Source: Xylophilus sp.
GTDB lineage: Bacteria; Pseudomonadota; Gammaproteobacteria; Burkholderiales; Burkholderiaceae_C
Assembly (NCBI GenBank): GCA_009914555.1
Contig: WNDY01000047.1
Span: 1-32,107 of the forward strand
Reading direction: 5' to 3'
Length of the DNA: 32,107 nt
The notes under the pieces are model-generated. The model was not told the DNA's origin. It was given only the letters and a program-made list of their open reading frames with translations, and did no database searches. This document shows positions 9,370 through 17,688 of the stretch, piece after piece; the stretch's first letter is position 1, and each line of letters opens with the position of its first letter. The position numbers were made by a program, and so were the translations under genes.

Positions 9370-11250
9370 TCAGCGCGCTCCGAGCAGCCCGTGCGGGCGG
9401 ATGCGAAGCATGATGAGCAACGCGACCCCGTAGGCGATCATCCGCCACTCTGCGAAGGGCCGCAGCAGCTCCGGCAGCAGCGTGAGCGCAAAGCCGGCCA
9501 GTGCCGCACCGGTGAGATTGCCCAGGCCGCCGAGCACGGCCATGGTGAGCAGCAGGATGGAGGCGCTGACGGTGAAGCTCTCCGGGCTCACCACGTTCTG
9601 CACGTAGGCGAACAGCCCGCCGGCCGTGCCCGCGAGCACGCCCGAGAGGGCAAAGCCCAGCAGGATGTAGCGGCGCACCGGCAGGCCGGCCGCATGCGCG
9701 GCCAGCCGGTCTTCGCGAATGCCGCGCCATACCCGGCCGATGCCCGATCCGAGCAGGCACTGCGCCAGTGCGAGCGCGATGGCCGTCACCACGGCGACCA
9801 GCCAGAACTTCTGCACGATGCCGGGTAGCGTGAGTCCGCCCAGCAGGGCCAGCCGGGGCGCGGGAATGCCGATGAAACCCATGGGCCCGCGCGTGACGTC
9901 GAGCCACGTCATGAAGACGAGGTAACCGATCTGTCCCACCGCGAGGGTGCCCAGCGCCGCCGTGTGGCCGCTGAGCTTGAGCAACGGCAGGCCGGCGACG
10001 ATGGCGACCACGGCGGTGACCCCCGCGGCGCCCACGAGCGCCGCTTCGGCGGGCCAGCCGTGGTTGCGTGCCAGGATGCCCACGACATAGGCCCCGACGC
10101 CGTAGAAGGCCATGTGTCCGATCGACAGGATGCCGAGCGAACCGGAGACCAACGTGACGCTGGCCACCAGCAGCGCGAAAATCATTGCGTAGGCCACGGC
10201 CTGCAGCAGGTAGGCGCTCTGGGTGGCCAGGGGCACCAGGACCAGCGCCGCGCCAGCCGCGAGGAAGCCCCACGGGGGAAGCTCCAGTGCCCGCACCACG
10301 CCGCGCTGGCTCGACGAAGAGGCCAGCACGCTGGTGCTGGGCATCGCACCCGCTGCGCCGCTGGCGCCGCCGAGCGCATCGAGGCGCCGGTCGCCGAGCA
10401 GGCCCTGCGGGCGGAACACCAGGAAGACGAGCACCAGGGTGTAGGCCACCAGGTCCCGGTAGCCTTCGCCGACGTAGGCGCTGGCCAGCGTTTCCACCAC
10501 CCCGAGAAGCAAGCCGCCAAGGACGGCGCCCGGTGTGCTGGTCAGGCCGCCGAGCAGTGCCGCCGCGAAGCCCTTGAGTCCGTAGGGCAGGCCCATTTGC
10601 GGAAACACGCTCTTGAAGTACAGCGCCACCAGGATGCCGCTGAGCGCCCCGAGGGCTCCCGCCAGCCCGAAGGCCAGGCGCTTCACGTTCGCGGGGCGCA
10701 CGCCCAGCTGCGCCGCCGCATCGCGGTCCTGGGCGGTGGCGCGCAGTGTGCGGCCGAGCCAGGAGCGTGAGAGAAACAGCGTCAGGGCGATGGTGGCAAC
10801 TGCGCCGAAGCCAAAGATCAGCAGGTCGGTGCTGGTGATGTAGGCCGCACCGAAGAAGTAGGTGACTTCCTCGAACGGAACGGGAAACGCCTGGCCTTCG
10901 GGCGACCAGATGATCTCGGCGACCTGATCGATGATCAGGCTGATCGCCAGCGTGGAGAGCACCGGCGCGATGTAGGGCGCGTTCTCCAGCGGGCGGAGCG
11001 CCACCCGTTCGAGCAGCATGCCCAGGCATGTCACCACGCCCACCGAGAGCACCGCAGCCGCGGGCAGCGAAAGGTGCAGCACCGTGACGCCCGTGAACGC
11101 GATGAACGCGCCGAGCATGAACAGCGCGCCCTGCGCGAAGTTGATCAGGTTGGAGACGCCGAAGACCAGCGAAAAGCCGAGTGCGATCAGTGCATAGACC
11201 TGGCCGATGGCCAGGCCATTGAGGATCTGGCTGGCGAAGAGTTCAAGCAT
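9370..11250 (-). CDS. Fused LivH-LivM permease of a branched-chain-amino-acid-type ABC importer
   Basis: A 626-residue membrane protein joining both permeases of the transporter. Residues 1-290 are LivH-like (N-G-L-A-I-G-Q-V-Y-A-L-I-A-L-G, L-G-V-R-P-A-N-V-K-R-L-A-F at about 182-194, ending F-R-P-Q-G-L-L-G). A Gly/Ala/Ser-rich linker runs from about 290 to 320, and 325-626 is LivM-like (G-I-L-S-I-G-H-M-A-F-Y-G-V-G-A-Y, I-R-E-D-R-L-A-A-H-A-A-G, ending I-R-P-H-G-L-L-G). Each half is of normal size, so this is a true fusion, not a frame error. The ATG at 11250 matches LivH starts; an open extension to 11292 is unlikely to be used. It sits 87 bp after the binding-protein gene. Confidence 0.93.
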   Translation of the reverse strand: MLELFASQILNGLAIGQVYALIALGFSLVFGVSNLINFAQGALFMLGAFIAFTGVTVLHLSLPAAAVLSVGVVTCLGMLLERVALRPLENAPYIAPVLSTLAISLIIDQVAEIIWSPEGQAFPVPFEEVTYFFGAAYITSTDLLIFGFGAVATIALTLFLSRSWLGRTLRATAQDRDAAAQLGVRPANVKRLAFGLAGALGALSGILVALYFKSVFPQMGLPYGLKGFAAALLGGLTSTPGAVLGGLLLGVVETLASAYVGEGYRDLVAYTLVLVFLVFRPQGLLGDRRLDALGGASGAAGAMPSTSVLASSSSQRGVVRALELPPWGFLAAGAALVLVPLATQSAYLLQAVAYAMIFALLVASVTLVSGSLGILSIGHMAFYGVGAYVVGILARNHGWPAEAALVGAAGVTAVVAIVAGLPLLKLSGHTAALGTLAVGQIGYLVFMTWLDVTRGPMGFIGIPAPRLALLGGLTLPGIVQKFWLVAVVTAIALALAQCLLGSGIGRVWRGIREDRLAAHAAGLPVRRYILLGFALSGVLAGTAGGLFAYVQNVVSPESFTVSASILLLTMAVLGGLGNLTGAALAGFALTLLPELLRPFAEWRMIAYGVALLIMLRIRPHGLLGAR

Positions 11251-11337
11251 GGGATGGCCGTGGATGAAAAGCCGCGGCGCCGGACATGCCATGAGGCACG
11301 ACCGGCGGCCGCAGGGGGCTGGGAAGCGCCCCGGGGA

Positions 11338-12462
11338 TCAGTTGTCGTTCAGCAGTTGGAAGGCGCCATCTCGCACCACGAGGAATGTCGGGTCTTTCTT
11401 GACGTTGCCGTTCTCGAACTTGGAGACGCCGGTCACACCTTGGAAGGCCGGTCCGTTGGCCAGCTCGTCGCGCACGGCCTGGCCGGTCAGCGGCTTGCCC
11501 GACGCCACCACGCGGCGGATGGCCGCGGTGCCGACGCCCGCGGCGTCGTAGGCCAGCGCGGCGAACTGATCGGGCAGCTTGTTGTACTTGGCCTTGTAGG
11601 CGTCGACGAAGGCCTTCTTTGACGGGTCGCCCGGGAAGAAGATGCTGTGCACCACCACGCCCTCGGCAGCCTTGCCGGCGAGCTCGATGAACTTGGGAGA
11701 GGTCAGCGGAACACCGCCGCCGGCCGGGATGTTCACGCCGGCCTGGCGCAGTTGCTGGATGAAGATCGAGGCTTCCTGGTAGGGCAGCGCGATGAACACG
11801 CCGTCCGGATTGGTTGCCTTGATCTTGCTGATCAGCGGGCGGAAATCCTTCGAGCCGGGGATGATCGCCTCGGTCAGCAGCACCTTGCCGCCGTCCTTCT
11901 CGATTGCGGCCGAGGTGGACTTGACGGTGAACACGCCCCAGTCGTCCTGCGAGTAGGGGATGACGATGCGGCTGGCCTTGAGCCACTTGTGGATCGTGTC
12001 GGCGTTGTACTGCGCGAGCAGATCGTCGGTGTTGTTCTGGCGGAATTGGTAGGGACTCTGGCGGCTGAAGTCCGGATGCGAGGACGTGGGGCTGATCTGC
12101 GGGATCTTGGCCTCGGCGAAGATAGGCGCGGCAGCCAGCGACGCAGTGGATGACCAGGAACCGATGGCCAGCACCACGCCCGGCGTTGCAACGATCTTGC
12201 GCGCGACCGTGGCCGCTTCCTGCGGCGAATTGCGGTCGTCCTCGACGACGAGCTTGACGGGACGGCCACCGATGCCGCCTTCGGCGTTGAGCTTGTCAAG
12301 GTACAGCTCCACCGCGTTCTTTGTGCTGGCGCCGTACTCGGCGAAGTTGCCCGAGAGATGCGAAAAGAGTCCGATATTGATGGGCTCGGCCGCAAGGCTG
12401 GGCGCCGATACGGCGGCAGAGGCTGCGATGGCCGTCAGGAGGCGGGAGAGGGGATGAAGCAT
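11338..12462 (-). CDS. Periplasmic binding protein, branched-chain amino acid/amide family (LivK-like)
   Basis: A 374-residue type I periplasmic binding protein. Residues 1-26 form a signal peptide ending in S-L-A-A. Mature features are E-P-I-N-I-G-L-F-S-H-L-S-G (about 25-37), L-N-A-E-G-G-I-G-G-R-P-V-K-L-V-V-E-D-D followed by A-R-K-I-V, and A-Y-D-A-A-G-V-G-T-A-A-I near the C-terminus, all standard for LivK-type proteins. The ATG at 12462 is preferred over a GTG six bases upstream; no strong ribosome binding site is visible. It is the first gene of the second minus-strand unit and sets the substrate of the importer. The neighbouring amidase, lyase and oxoprolinase genes hint at an amide or lactam, but this is inference. 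Confidence 0.92.
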   Translation of the reverse strand: MLHPLSRLLTAIAASAAVSAPSLAAEPINIGLFSHLSGNFAEYGASTKNAVELYLDKLNAEGGIGGRPVKLVVEDDRNSPQEAATVARKIVATPGVVLAIGSWSSTASLAAAPIFAEAKIPQISPTSSHPDFSRQSPYQFRQNNTDDLLAQYNADTIHKWLKASRIVIPYSQDDWGVFTVKSTSAAIEKDGGKVLLTEAIIPGSKDFRPLISKIKATNPDGVFIALPYQEASIFIQQLRQAGVNIPAGGGVPLTSPKFIELAGKAAEGVVVHSIFFPGDPSKKAFVDAYKAKYNKLPDQFAALAYDAAGVGTAAIRRVVASGKPLTGQAVRDELANGPAFQGVTGVSKFENGNVKKDPTFLVVRDGAFQLLNDN

Positions 12463-12654
12463 GGGCACAGGATTCAGTTGGATGAGTTGAACGGCCCTGC
12501 AGAGGGCTGTGGCAAGCCCAAACGTTACGCTTTCATCGATAAAACGCTAACAAATCGTTATCGATAAGCTTACTTGGTGAACTCATATGGAGATTGCGGA
12601 CATGCCTCATGCCGCGCCGCGCCGCGCCGTGACTCGGTGAGGACAGCTGCGCCT
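12463..12654 (-). promoter_or_regulatory. AT-richer upstream region of the livK-type operon with ATCGATAA repeats
   Basis: The 192-bp gap between the binding-protein genes is the most likely promoter of the liv operon. ATCGATAA occurs at 12535-12542 and again at 12560-12567, 25 bp apart. The second copy is part of the palindrome TTATCGATAA (12558-12567), so the pair also gives 8-bp inverted arms, 12535-12542 against 12558-12565. On the minus strand TTGTTA, 17 bp and GCGTAA can be read as a weak -35/-10 pair overlapping the repeats. A small stem GCCCT-GCAG-AGGGC (12494-12507) lies in the leader. A GCCGC tandem run is at 12611-12629. The regulator that binds is not known. Confidence 0.5.
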
Positions 12655-13635
12655 CTACTCTGGCTCGATTCCCGCGTCGCGCGCCCGTTGGATCGACGCC
12701 GGCACGTCGGTGCGCAGGAACGCGAGAAAGTCCGCTGGGCTGGCGTCGCTCTCGATCGTGCTGCCGGCGCGCTGCAGTGCGGCGCGCGTGTCGGGTGACG
12801 CCTGCGCGGCACGCAATGCTGCGTTGAGTCGCAGGGCGATTGGTGCAGGCGTGCCCTTCGGCGCGAACAAGCCAACCCAGATCGGAAGCTGCATCCCCGT
12901 CACGCCCGTCTCGTCGATGGTAGGCACCTCGGGCAGCAGCGGGCTGCGCTGCGCACCAATGATGGCGAGCGCCTTGAGCTTGCCCGCGCGCACATGGGCC
13001 GCGGCGACCGGTACGGCCATGAAGACCATGTCGACACGGCCCGCCAACACGTCCGTGACGTAGGTGCTCGTGTCTTTGTACGAGACCTGCAGCAGCTCGA
13101 TGCCGGCACTGCGCCGGAACATCTCGCCCGCCAGGTGCAGCGATGTGCCACGTCCGGCGGACGCGTAGCTGAGGGAGTGGCCCGGGCGCCGCGCCAGAGC
13201 GATCAGCTCGGCCATCGAGTTGACGCCGAGCCCGGGCGGCACGACCAGCACGTTGGCGAAGGCGTTGATGCGGCCGATGGGCACGAAGCCTTCCAGCGGG
13301 TCGTAGGGCAGGGCCTTGTAGATGCCGGAGTTCAGTCCGTGCGTGTTCGAGGTGCCCAGTACCAGCGTGTAGCCGTCGGGCGCCGAGCGGCCGCCCACGT
13401 CGGTACCGACGATGCCCGCAGCGCCGGCGCGGTTGTCGACCACCACTGGCTGGCCCAGGTCGCGCGACAGGCCCGGGGCGAGCAGCCTGGCGGTGACGTC
13501 CGCAGCGCTGCCCGGCGCGAAGGGCACGACGATGCGGATGGCGCGGGTGGGGTAGGTGGTGGCATCGGCCGATGCCGCGGGAGGGGAGGCCGCCGCGATA
13601 AGCAGGGCGGCGAGCAGAGAGAGGAATCGCTTCAT
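12655..13635 (-). CDS. Bug-family (TctC) periplasmic solute-binding protein
   Basis: A 326-residue protein with a signal peptide (1-23, ending A-S-A) and the typical Bug/TctC sequence: Y-P-T-R-A-I-R-I-V-V-P-F-A-P-G near residue 28, V-V-V-D-N-R-A-G-A-A-G near 63, then G-R-S-A-P-D-G-Y-T-L-V-L-G, and L-L-P-E-V-P-T-I-D-E in the second lobe. Such proteins bind carboxylates, amides or small acids in the periplasm and are greatly expanded in Burkholderiales, usually without cognate TctA/TctB permease genes nearby, as here. It follows the FMN monooxygenase gene by 66 bp in the same direction and is probably the last gene of the amidase unit. No ligand can be assigned. Confidence 0.93.
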   Translation of the reverse strand: MKRFLSLLAALLIAAASPPAASADATTYPTRAIRIVVPFAPGSAADVTARLLAPGLSRDLGQPVVVDNRAGAAGIVGTDVGGRSAPDGYTLVLGTSNTHGLNSGIYKALPYDPLEGFVPIGRINAFANVLVVPPGLGVNSMAELIALARRPGHSLSYASAGRGTSLHLAGEMFRRSAGIELLQVSYKDTSTYVTDVLAGRVDMVFMAVPVAAAHVRAGKLKALAIIGAQRSPLLPEVPTIDETGVTGMQLPIWVGLFAPKGTPAPIALRLNAALRAAQASPDTRAALQRAGSTIESDASPADFLAFLRTDVPASIQRARDAGIEPE

Positions 13636-13701
13636 GGCAGTGGGGAGGGTGCGGCGGCCGCAGGTGGATGCCTGGGCCGCAGGAAGGCTCGGGTTCCGGG
13701 C

Positions 13702-15045
13702 TCAGGCCCGGCGGTAGCGGCTCGGCGGGCGGGGCACGCCCAGGTGCTCGCGCAGGGTGTGGCCTTCGTACGCGGAGCGGAACAGGCCGCGGCGCTGGAG
13801 CTCGGGCACCACATGGCGGGCGATGTCGCGGAAGCCGTCGAGGAAGAAGGGCGAGATCACCACGAAACCATCAGCGGCGCCCTGGCGGAACCAGGCCTCG
13901 AGGTCGTCGGCGATGGTGGTCGTGGAGCCGATCAGCACGCGGTGCTTGGCGCTTGCTGCCAGCGCCTGAGCGGTCTGGCGGATCGTGAAGTCATGGCGCC
14001 GCGCGAAATCCGTGATCGCCTTCTGGTGGCCCTGCGAGCCGAGGGACGGCGGCAGGTCCTGCGGGAACTTGTCGTCCGGGTTGCGGCCCTCGAGGTCGAT
14101 GGCGAGGTTGTGGATGGCGACATCCACCGGATAGAGGCTGCTCAATTGCTCGAAGCGGGCGCGGGCCTCGGCATCGGTCTCGCCCCAGACGATGGCGGTA
14201 CCCGTCAGGATCTTGAGGTCGTCCGGGTCGCGGCCGTGCGCCACTGTGCGGCGCTTCATGTCCGCATAGAAGGTCTGGCCGTCCTCGAGCGAGAGGTTGG
14301 TGCAGAAGATCAGGTCGGCGGTGCGCGCGCCGAGTTCGCGCCCGGCCTCGGAGGCGCCCGCTTGCGCGACCACGGGATGGCCCTGCGGCGGCCGCGCGAT
14401 GCGCAGCGGGCCCTCGACCGAGAAGAACTCGCCGCTGTGTTCCAGGTAGTGCATCTTGCGCGGGTCGACAAAGCGGCCCGAGGCCTTGTCGCGCACGAAG
14501 GCATCGTCGTCGAAGCTGTCCCACAATCCGGTGACCACGTCGTGGAATTCCTCGGCCTTGCGGTAGCGCGCGTCGTGCGCGGGCTGCGGGCCGCCTCCGA
14601 AATTGGCCGACTGGGTGCGCGACAGCGAGGTAACGAGGTTCCAGCCCGCACGGCCACCGCTCAAGTGGTCGAGCGAGGCCACTTGGCGGGCAACGTGGTA
14701 CGGCTCGTTGAAGGTGGCGCTGGCGGTGTAGACAAGCCCGATGCGCTGCGTGTGCATGGCCAGGGCGCACATCAGCGTGAGCGGCTCGAAGACGCTCAGG
14801 CTCGACAGCCGCTGCATGACGTCCGGCGCGAGCCGCGCGGGCGCGCCGGTGTCTGGCAGGAAGAGCGTGTCGAAGCACGCGGCCTCGGCCAGCTCGGCGT
14901 ACTCGACGAAGGTGCCGAGATCGAGCCGGGCATCGGGCCGCGCCTGGGGATGCCGCCAGGCCTGCGAGGCTTCGCCCGAATAGATCGATGCGGCCAGCCG
15001 CATCTGGCGTGTCGTGGTCGCCTTCGGTGCTGCGGGAGCGCTCAT
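13702..15045 (-). CDS. FMN-dependent monooxygenase, NtaA/SnaA/DszA-type luciferase-like family
   Basis: A 447-residue flavin monooxygenase with a luciferase-like (TIM-barrel) fold. Characteristic stretches are F-V-E-Y-A-E-L-A-E-A-A-C-F-D-T-L-F-L-P-D (about 46-65), S-L-D-H-L-S-G-G-R-A-G-W-N-L-V-T-S (about 123-139) and H-P-V-V-A-Q-A-G-A-S-E-A-G-R-E (about 221-235). The length and the W-N-L-V-T-S motif fit the NtaA/SnaA/DszA subgroup, which uses FMNH2 from a separate reductase to oxidise N- or S-containing compounds such as nitrilotriacetate or sulfones. No flavin reductase gene is in the window. The start overlaps the amidase stop by 4 bp, so both enzymes probably act on one substrate: oxidation, then amide hydrolysis or the reverse. 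Confidence 0.92.
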   Translation of the reverse strand: MSAPAAPKATTTRQMRLAASIYSGEASQAWRHPQARPDARLDLGTFVEYAELAEAACFDTLFLPDTGAPARLAPDVMQRLSSLSVFEPLTLMCALAMHTQRIGLVYTASATFNEPYHVARQVASLDHLSGGRAGWNLVTSLSRTQSANFGGGPQPAHDARYRKAEEFHDVVTGLWDSFDDDAFVRDKASGRFVDPRKMHYLEHSGEFFSVEGPLRIARPPQGHPVVAQAGASEAGRELGARTADLIFCTNLSLEDGQTFYADMKRRTVAHGRDPDDLKILTGTAIVWGETDAEARARFEQLSSLYPVDVAIHNLAIDLEGRNPDDKFPQDLPPSLGSQGHQKAITDFARRHDFTIRQTAQALAASAKHRVLIGSTTTIADDLEAWFRQGAADGFVVISPFFLDGFRDIARHVVPELQRRGLFRSAYEGHTLREHLGVPRPPSRYRRA

Positions 15046-16496
15046 CGGATCACCTCGCGCGTTGCGCCGGTGGGCAGGTCCCGCTCCCAGGGGCGGGCCT
15101 GCTCGATCTGGGCCGCGAGCCGCAGCACGCGCGCGTCGTGGCCGAGCGGCGCTGCGATCTGCACGCCGATCGGCAGGCCCTCATGCCGGGCGAAGGGCAC
15201 GCTCGCGGCGGGGACGCCGGTGGCGTTGTAGATCGTGGTGAAGGCGCTGTAGCTGCGCAGCCTCTCGTAGTAGGCGTCCAGGTCGCGGCTTTGCATGTCC
15301 ACGGTGCCCAGCGGGAGCGGCGGTGCCGAGAAGGTCGGCGTGAGCAGGATGTCGTGGCGCTCGAAGAAGGCGCCAAGCCGCCGCGCGAGCGCATGGATGG
15401 TGCCGATCGCCTCGGCCAGTTGCTGGGCCGGCAAGCGCTCGCCCTCGCGCGACCAGAGCCACGTGATGGGTTCGACCTCCTCCTCGCTCGCGGGCCGGCC
15501 CGCGGCCTGCGCGCGAAGTCGCAGCGCCTGAGCTGTGTTGGCTGCGACGATGGTGCGCGTGGCGCGCTTGAGCGTGTCGGCATCGATCGCGGGACGCGCC
15601 TCTTCGACGTGGTGGCCCAGGCCGGCCAGCAGCGCGGCGGCGTCGCGCACCGCCCCGGCCACCGCCGGGTGCACGGCCGTGCCGTCGTGCCGCACGGTCT
15701 GGAATGCGATGCGCAGCGGCGCCTGCGGCGCCGAGAGCGCGCGCAGGAAGCCGCCCTCGGGCACGGTGGCCGGCGCGGCGTAGGGATCCCCCGCCGCGGG
15801 GCCGTGCGTGGCGTCGAGGAGCGCCGCGCTGTCGCGCACGCTGCGCGTGATCGCATGGTGTGCCGACAGGCCGTTCCAGCCCTCGCCGAAGTCTGGCCCG
15901 AAGGGGTTGCGTGCGCGCGTGGGCTTGAGTCCGAAGACGCCGCAGCACGAGGAGGGGATGCGGATCGAGCCGCCGCCGTCGGTCGCGTGCGCGGCCGGCA
16001 CGAAGCCCGCGGCCACTGCCGCGGCCGATCCACCGCTGGAGCCGCCCACGCTGCGCGAGAGGTCGTGCGGGTTGCGCGTGGGGCCGTACACGGCGGGCGC
16101 GGTTTCGCAGGCCAGGCCCATCTCGGCCGTGTTGGTGAAGCCCAGCAGCACGAGGCCCGCGCGACGGTAGCGCTGCGTGATGGTCGAATCGGTCGCGGCG
16201 ATATGGTCGCGCCAGAAGCGGCTTCCGTTGGAGGTGCGCTCGCCGGCGATCTGCAGGCCCGAGTCCTTCACGAGGAAGGGCACGCCCGCGAGCGGTCCGT
16301 CGCCCGGGCGCACAGCGGCCGCCTGGCGGCGCGCGCTGTCGTGGAGCGTGTGCACCACGGCGTTGATGGTTGGGTTGTGCGTCTCGATGCGCGCGATGGC
16401 GGCTTCCAGCACCTCCGCGGCACTGCTTTCGCCGCTGCGAATCAGCGCGGCCAGGCCGAGGGCGTCATGGCGTTCGTAGTGGGTGAATGCGGCCAT
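15042..16496 (-). CDS. Amidase (amidase-signature family)
   Basis: A 484-residue hydrolase with the full Ser-cisSer-Lys triad of amidase-signature enzymes: K77 in V-P-F-L-V-K-D, the cis-serine in G-G-S-S-G-G-S (151-157), and the nucleophile S177 in G-G-G-S-I-R-I-P. The family hydrolyses linear amides to a carboxylate and ammonia or an amine in the cytoplasm. The ATG at 16496 has AAAGG about 10 bp upstream and matches usual family starts; the open frame continues upstream to 16664 without support. It is the first gene of the minus-strand amidase unit and is divergent from the polyamine-type importer. The paired monooxygenase suggests a role in catabolism rather than tRNA amidation; GatA is excluded by the missing GatB/GatC partners and context. 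Confidence 0.92.
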   Translation of the reverse strand: MAAFTHYERHDALGLAALIRSGESSAAEVLEAAIARIETHNPTINAVVHTLHDSARRQAAAVRPGDGPLAGVPFLVKDSGLQIAGERTSNGSRFWRDHIAATDSTITQRYRRAGLVLLGFTNTAEMGLACETAPAVYGPTRNPHDLSRSVGGSSGGSAAAVAAGFVPAAHATDGGGSIRIPSSCCGVFGLKPTRARNPFGPDFGEGWNGLSAHHAITRSVRDSAALLDATHGPAAGDPYAAPATVPEGGFLRALSAPQAPLRIAFQTVRHDGTAVHPAVAGAVRDAAALLAGLGHHVEEARPAIDADTLKRATRTIVAANTAQALRLRAQAAGRPASEEEVEPITWLWSREGERLPAQQLAEAIGTIHALARRLGAFFERHDILLTPTFSAPPLPLGTVDMQSRDLDAYYERLRSYSAFTTIYNATGVPAASVPFARHEGLPIGVQIAAPLGHDARVLRLAAQIEQARPWERDLPTGATREVIR

Positions 16497-16872
16497 GACG
16501 TTCAGGCCTTTCGGGCGCGGGACTGGTAGAAGTGCAGGTCGATGAAGTGGTGACGATCCATGGACAGGGGCTCTTCCTGAAAGAGCGCGGAAACGATGAA
16601 CGCAGTGAATGTAGGGTCGTCCCCGCCTGCGCGGCATGCGCAAAAAGGATCGCTGCCTGTTCAAGAATGAACATGTAGGAGGCTCTCGGAATCACTGCGC
16701 GCTCGAAGTGCTTCGCGGTATTGACGCGACCCCCTCTCACTCCGAATGTGCAAATGCAATAAAACAGCTAACACGAGAGTTCCAACTCAATAGACTTGTT
16801 CGGTTACCAAACTGATTGGGTGATTCATTGAGTGAGAGTGTTTGTGGAGTGACTCGGCTTCTGAGGGTTAGA
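16497..16872. promoter_or_regulatory. Divergent intergenic region with operator-like inverted repeats
   Basis: No gene is supported in these 376 bp between the divergent amidase and importer operons, so promoters of both should lie here. The stretch 16741-16800 is clearly more AT-rich than its surroundings. TGTTCA-AGAA-TGAACA (16658-16673) is a perfect 6-bp inverted repeat with a 4-nt spacer and looks like a dimeric regulator site. CGAAG-TG-CTTCG (16704-16715) is a second short palindrome, and ACTCAAT (16785-16791) is repeated inverted as ATTGAGT (16827-16833). No convincing -35/-10 pair could be fixed by eye. The 3'-located LysR gene or the winged-helix gene are possible regulators. Confidence 0.5.
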
Positions 16873-17688
16873 GTGTCCGAAGCGATGAGGTCACCTCTTG
16901 CTGCATTGGGAACCCTGGCCTGTGCGGTGAGCTACGGCGTGATGCTGGCGCCCATCGCTCTGGTGGTCTGGATCAGCTTTGCGCGCGACGCGATCCTCAC
17001 CATCCCACCGACCGGCTACACCTTGGCCTGGTACGGTGAAGCTTGGGGCAATGCCGACTTCATGAATGGATTGCTGCTGAGCCTCGAAGTGGCGGTGATG
17101 GCGTCCCTGGGCGGCGTGGCACTCGGCGTCGCGGCGGCGGCGGCGCTGGTGCGCTACCCCTTCCGCGGCCACGCCTGGGTCAGCCAGTTCCTGCTGGCGC
17201 CCATTCTGGTGCCCGGCATCGTGGCGGGGCTGGCGATCTACCTGTTCTACCTGCGTGCGCAGGACACACTGGACGTCGATGTGCTGGGCACCCATTGGAG
17301 CCTGGTGCTGGCGCATCTGTGCCTCACCGTGCCTTGGACGGTGCGACTTGTGGCTGCCAGTCTGGAGGGTCTGGATCTGTCGCTTGAGGAGGCGGCTCGC
17401 AATCTCGGGGCGCGGCGGCTCACGGTGTTCACGCGCATTGTGTTGCCCTTGCTCAAGCCGGCCTTGATCTCGGCGGCGCTCTTCGGCTTCATCGTCTCGT
17501 TCGAGAACCTGGAGGTCTCCCTGCCGCTGGTGGGAGCCGGCCAGACCACATTGCCGATCGCGATCCTGCATCACCTCGAATACCGCATCGATCCCACCAT
17601 CGCGGCCGTCTCCACGGTTCAGATCGTGCTGCTGGGGTTCGCGATGGTGCTGACCGATCGCTTCGTCAAACAGAATCGAATCCTGTGA
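16873..17688 (+). CDS. ABC transporter permease, polyamine/PotC type
   Basis: A 271-residue inner-membrane permease with about six hydrophobic segments. The cytoplasmic EAA loop D-L-S-L-E-E-A-A-R-N-L-G-A-R-R is followed by L-P-L-L-K-P, as in PotC/PotI. The GTG at 16873 is preferred because GAGGG sits 5-6 bases before it; an ATG at 16885 is the alternative, and the open frame back to 16816 has no start signal. The start of the ATPase gene overlaps this stop by 4 bp. In the family it forms a heterodimeric channel with the PotB-type permease encoded at 19874, here separated from it by the ATPase and binding-protein genes. Confidence 0.9.
   Translation: MSEAMRSPLAALGTLACAVSYGVMLAPIALVVWISFARDAILTIPPTGYTLAWYGEAWGNADFMNGLLLSLEVAVMASLGGVALGVAAAAALVRYPFRGHAWVSQFLLAPILVPGIVAGLAIYLFYLRAQDTLDVDVLGTHWSLVLAHLCLTVPWTVRLVAASLEGLDLSLEEAARNLGARRLTVFTRIVLPLLKPALISAALFGFIVSFENLEVSLPLVGAGQTTLPIAILHHLEYRIDPTIAAVSTVQIVLLGFAMVLTDRFVKQNRIL

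Noticed and set aside
12611..12629. GCCGC tandem run as a possible regulatory or phase-variable repeat
   Set aside because: Fewer than four copies, in an intergenic tail far from any start codon; probably chance in GC-rich DNA.
12994..16529. Long plus-strand open frames opposite the Bug, monooxygenase and amidase genes
   Set aside because: The minus-strand genes have full family motifs; the opposite frames show none.
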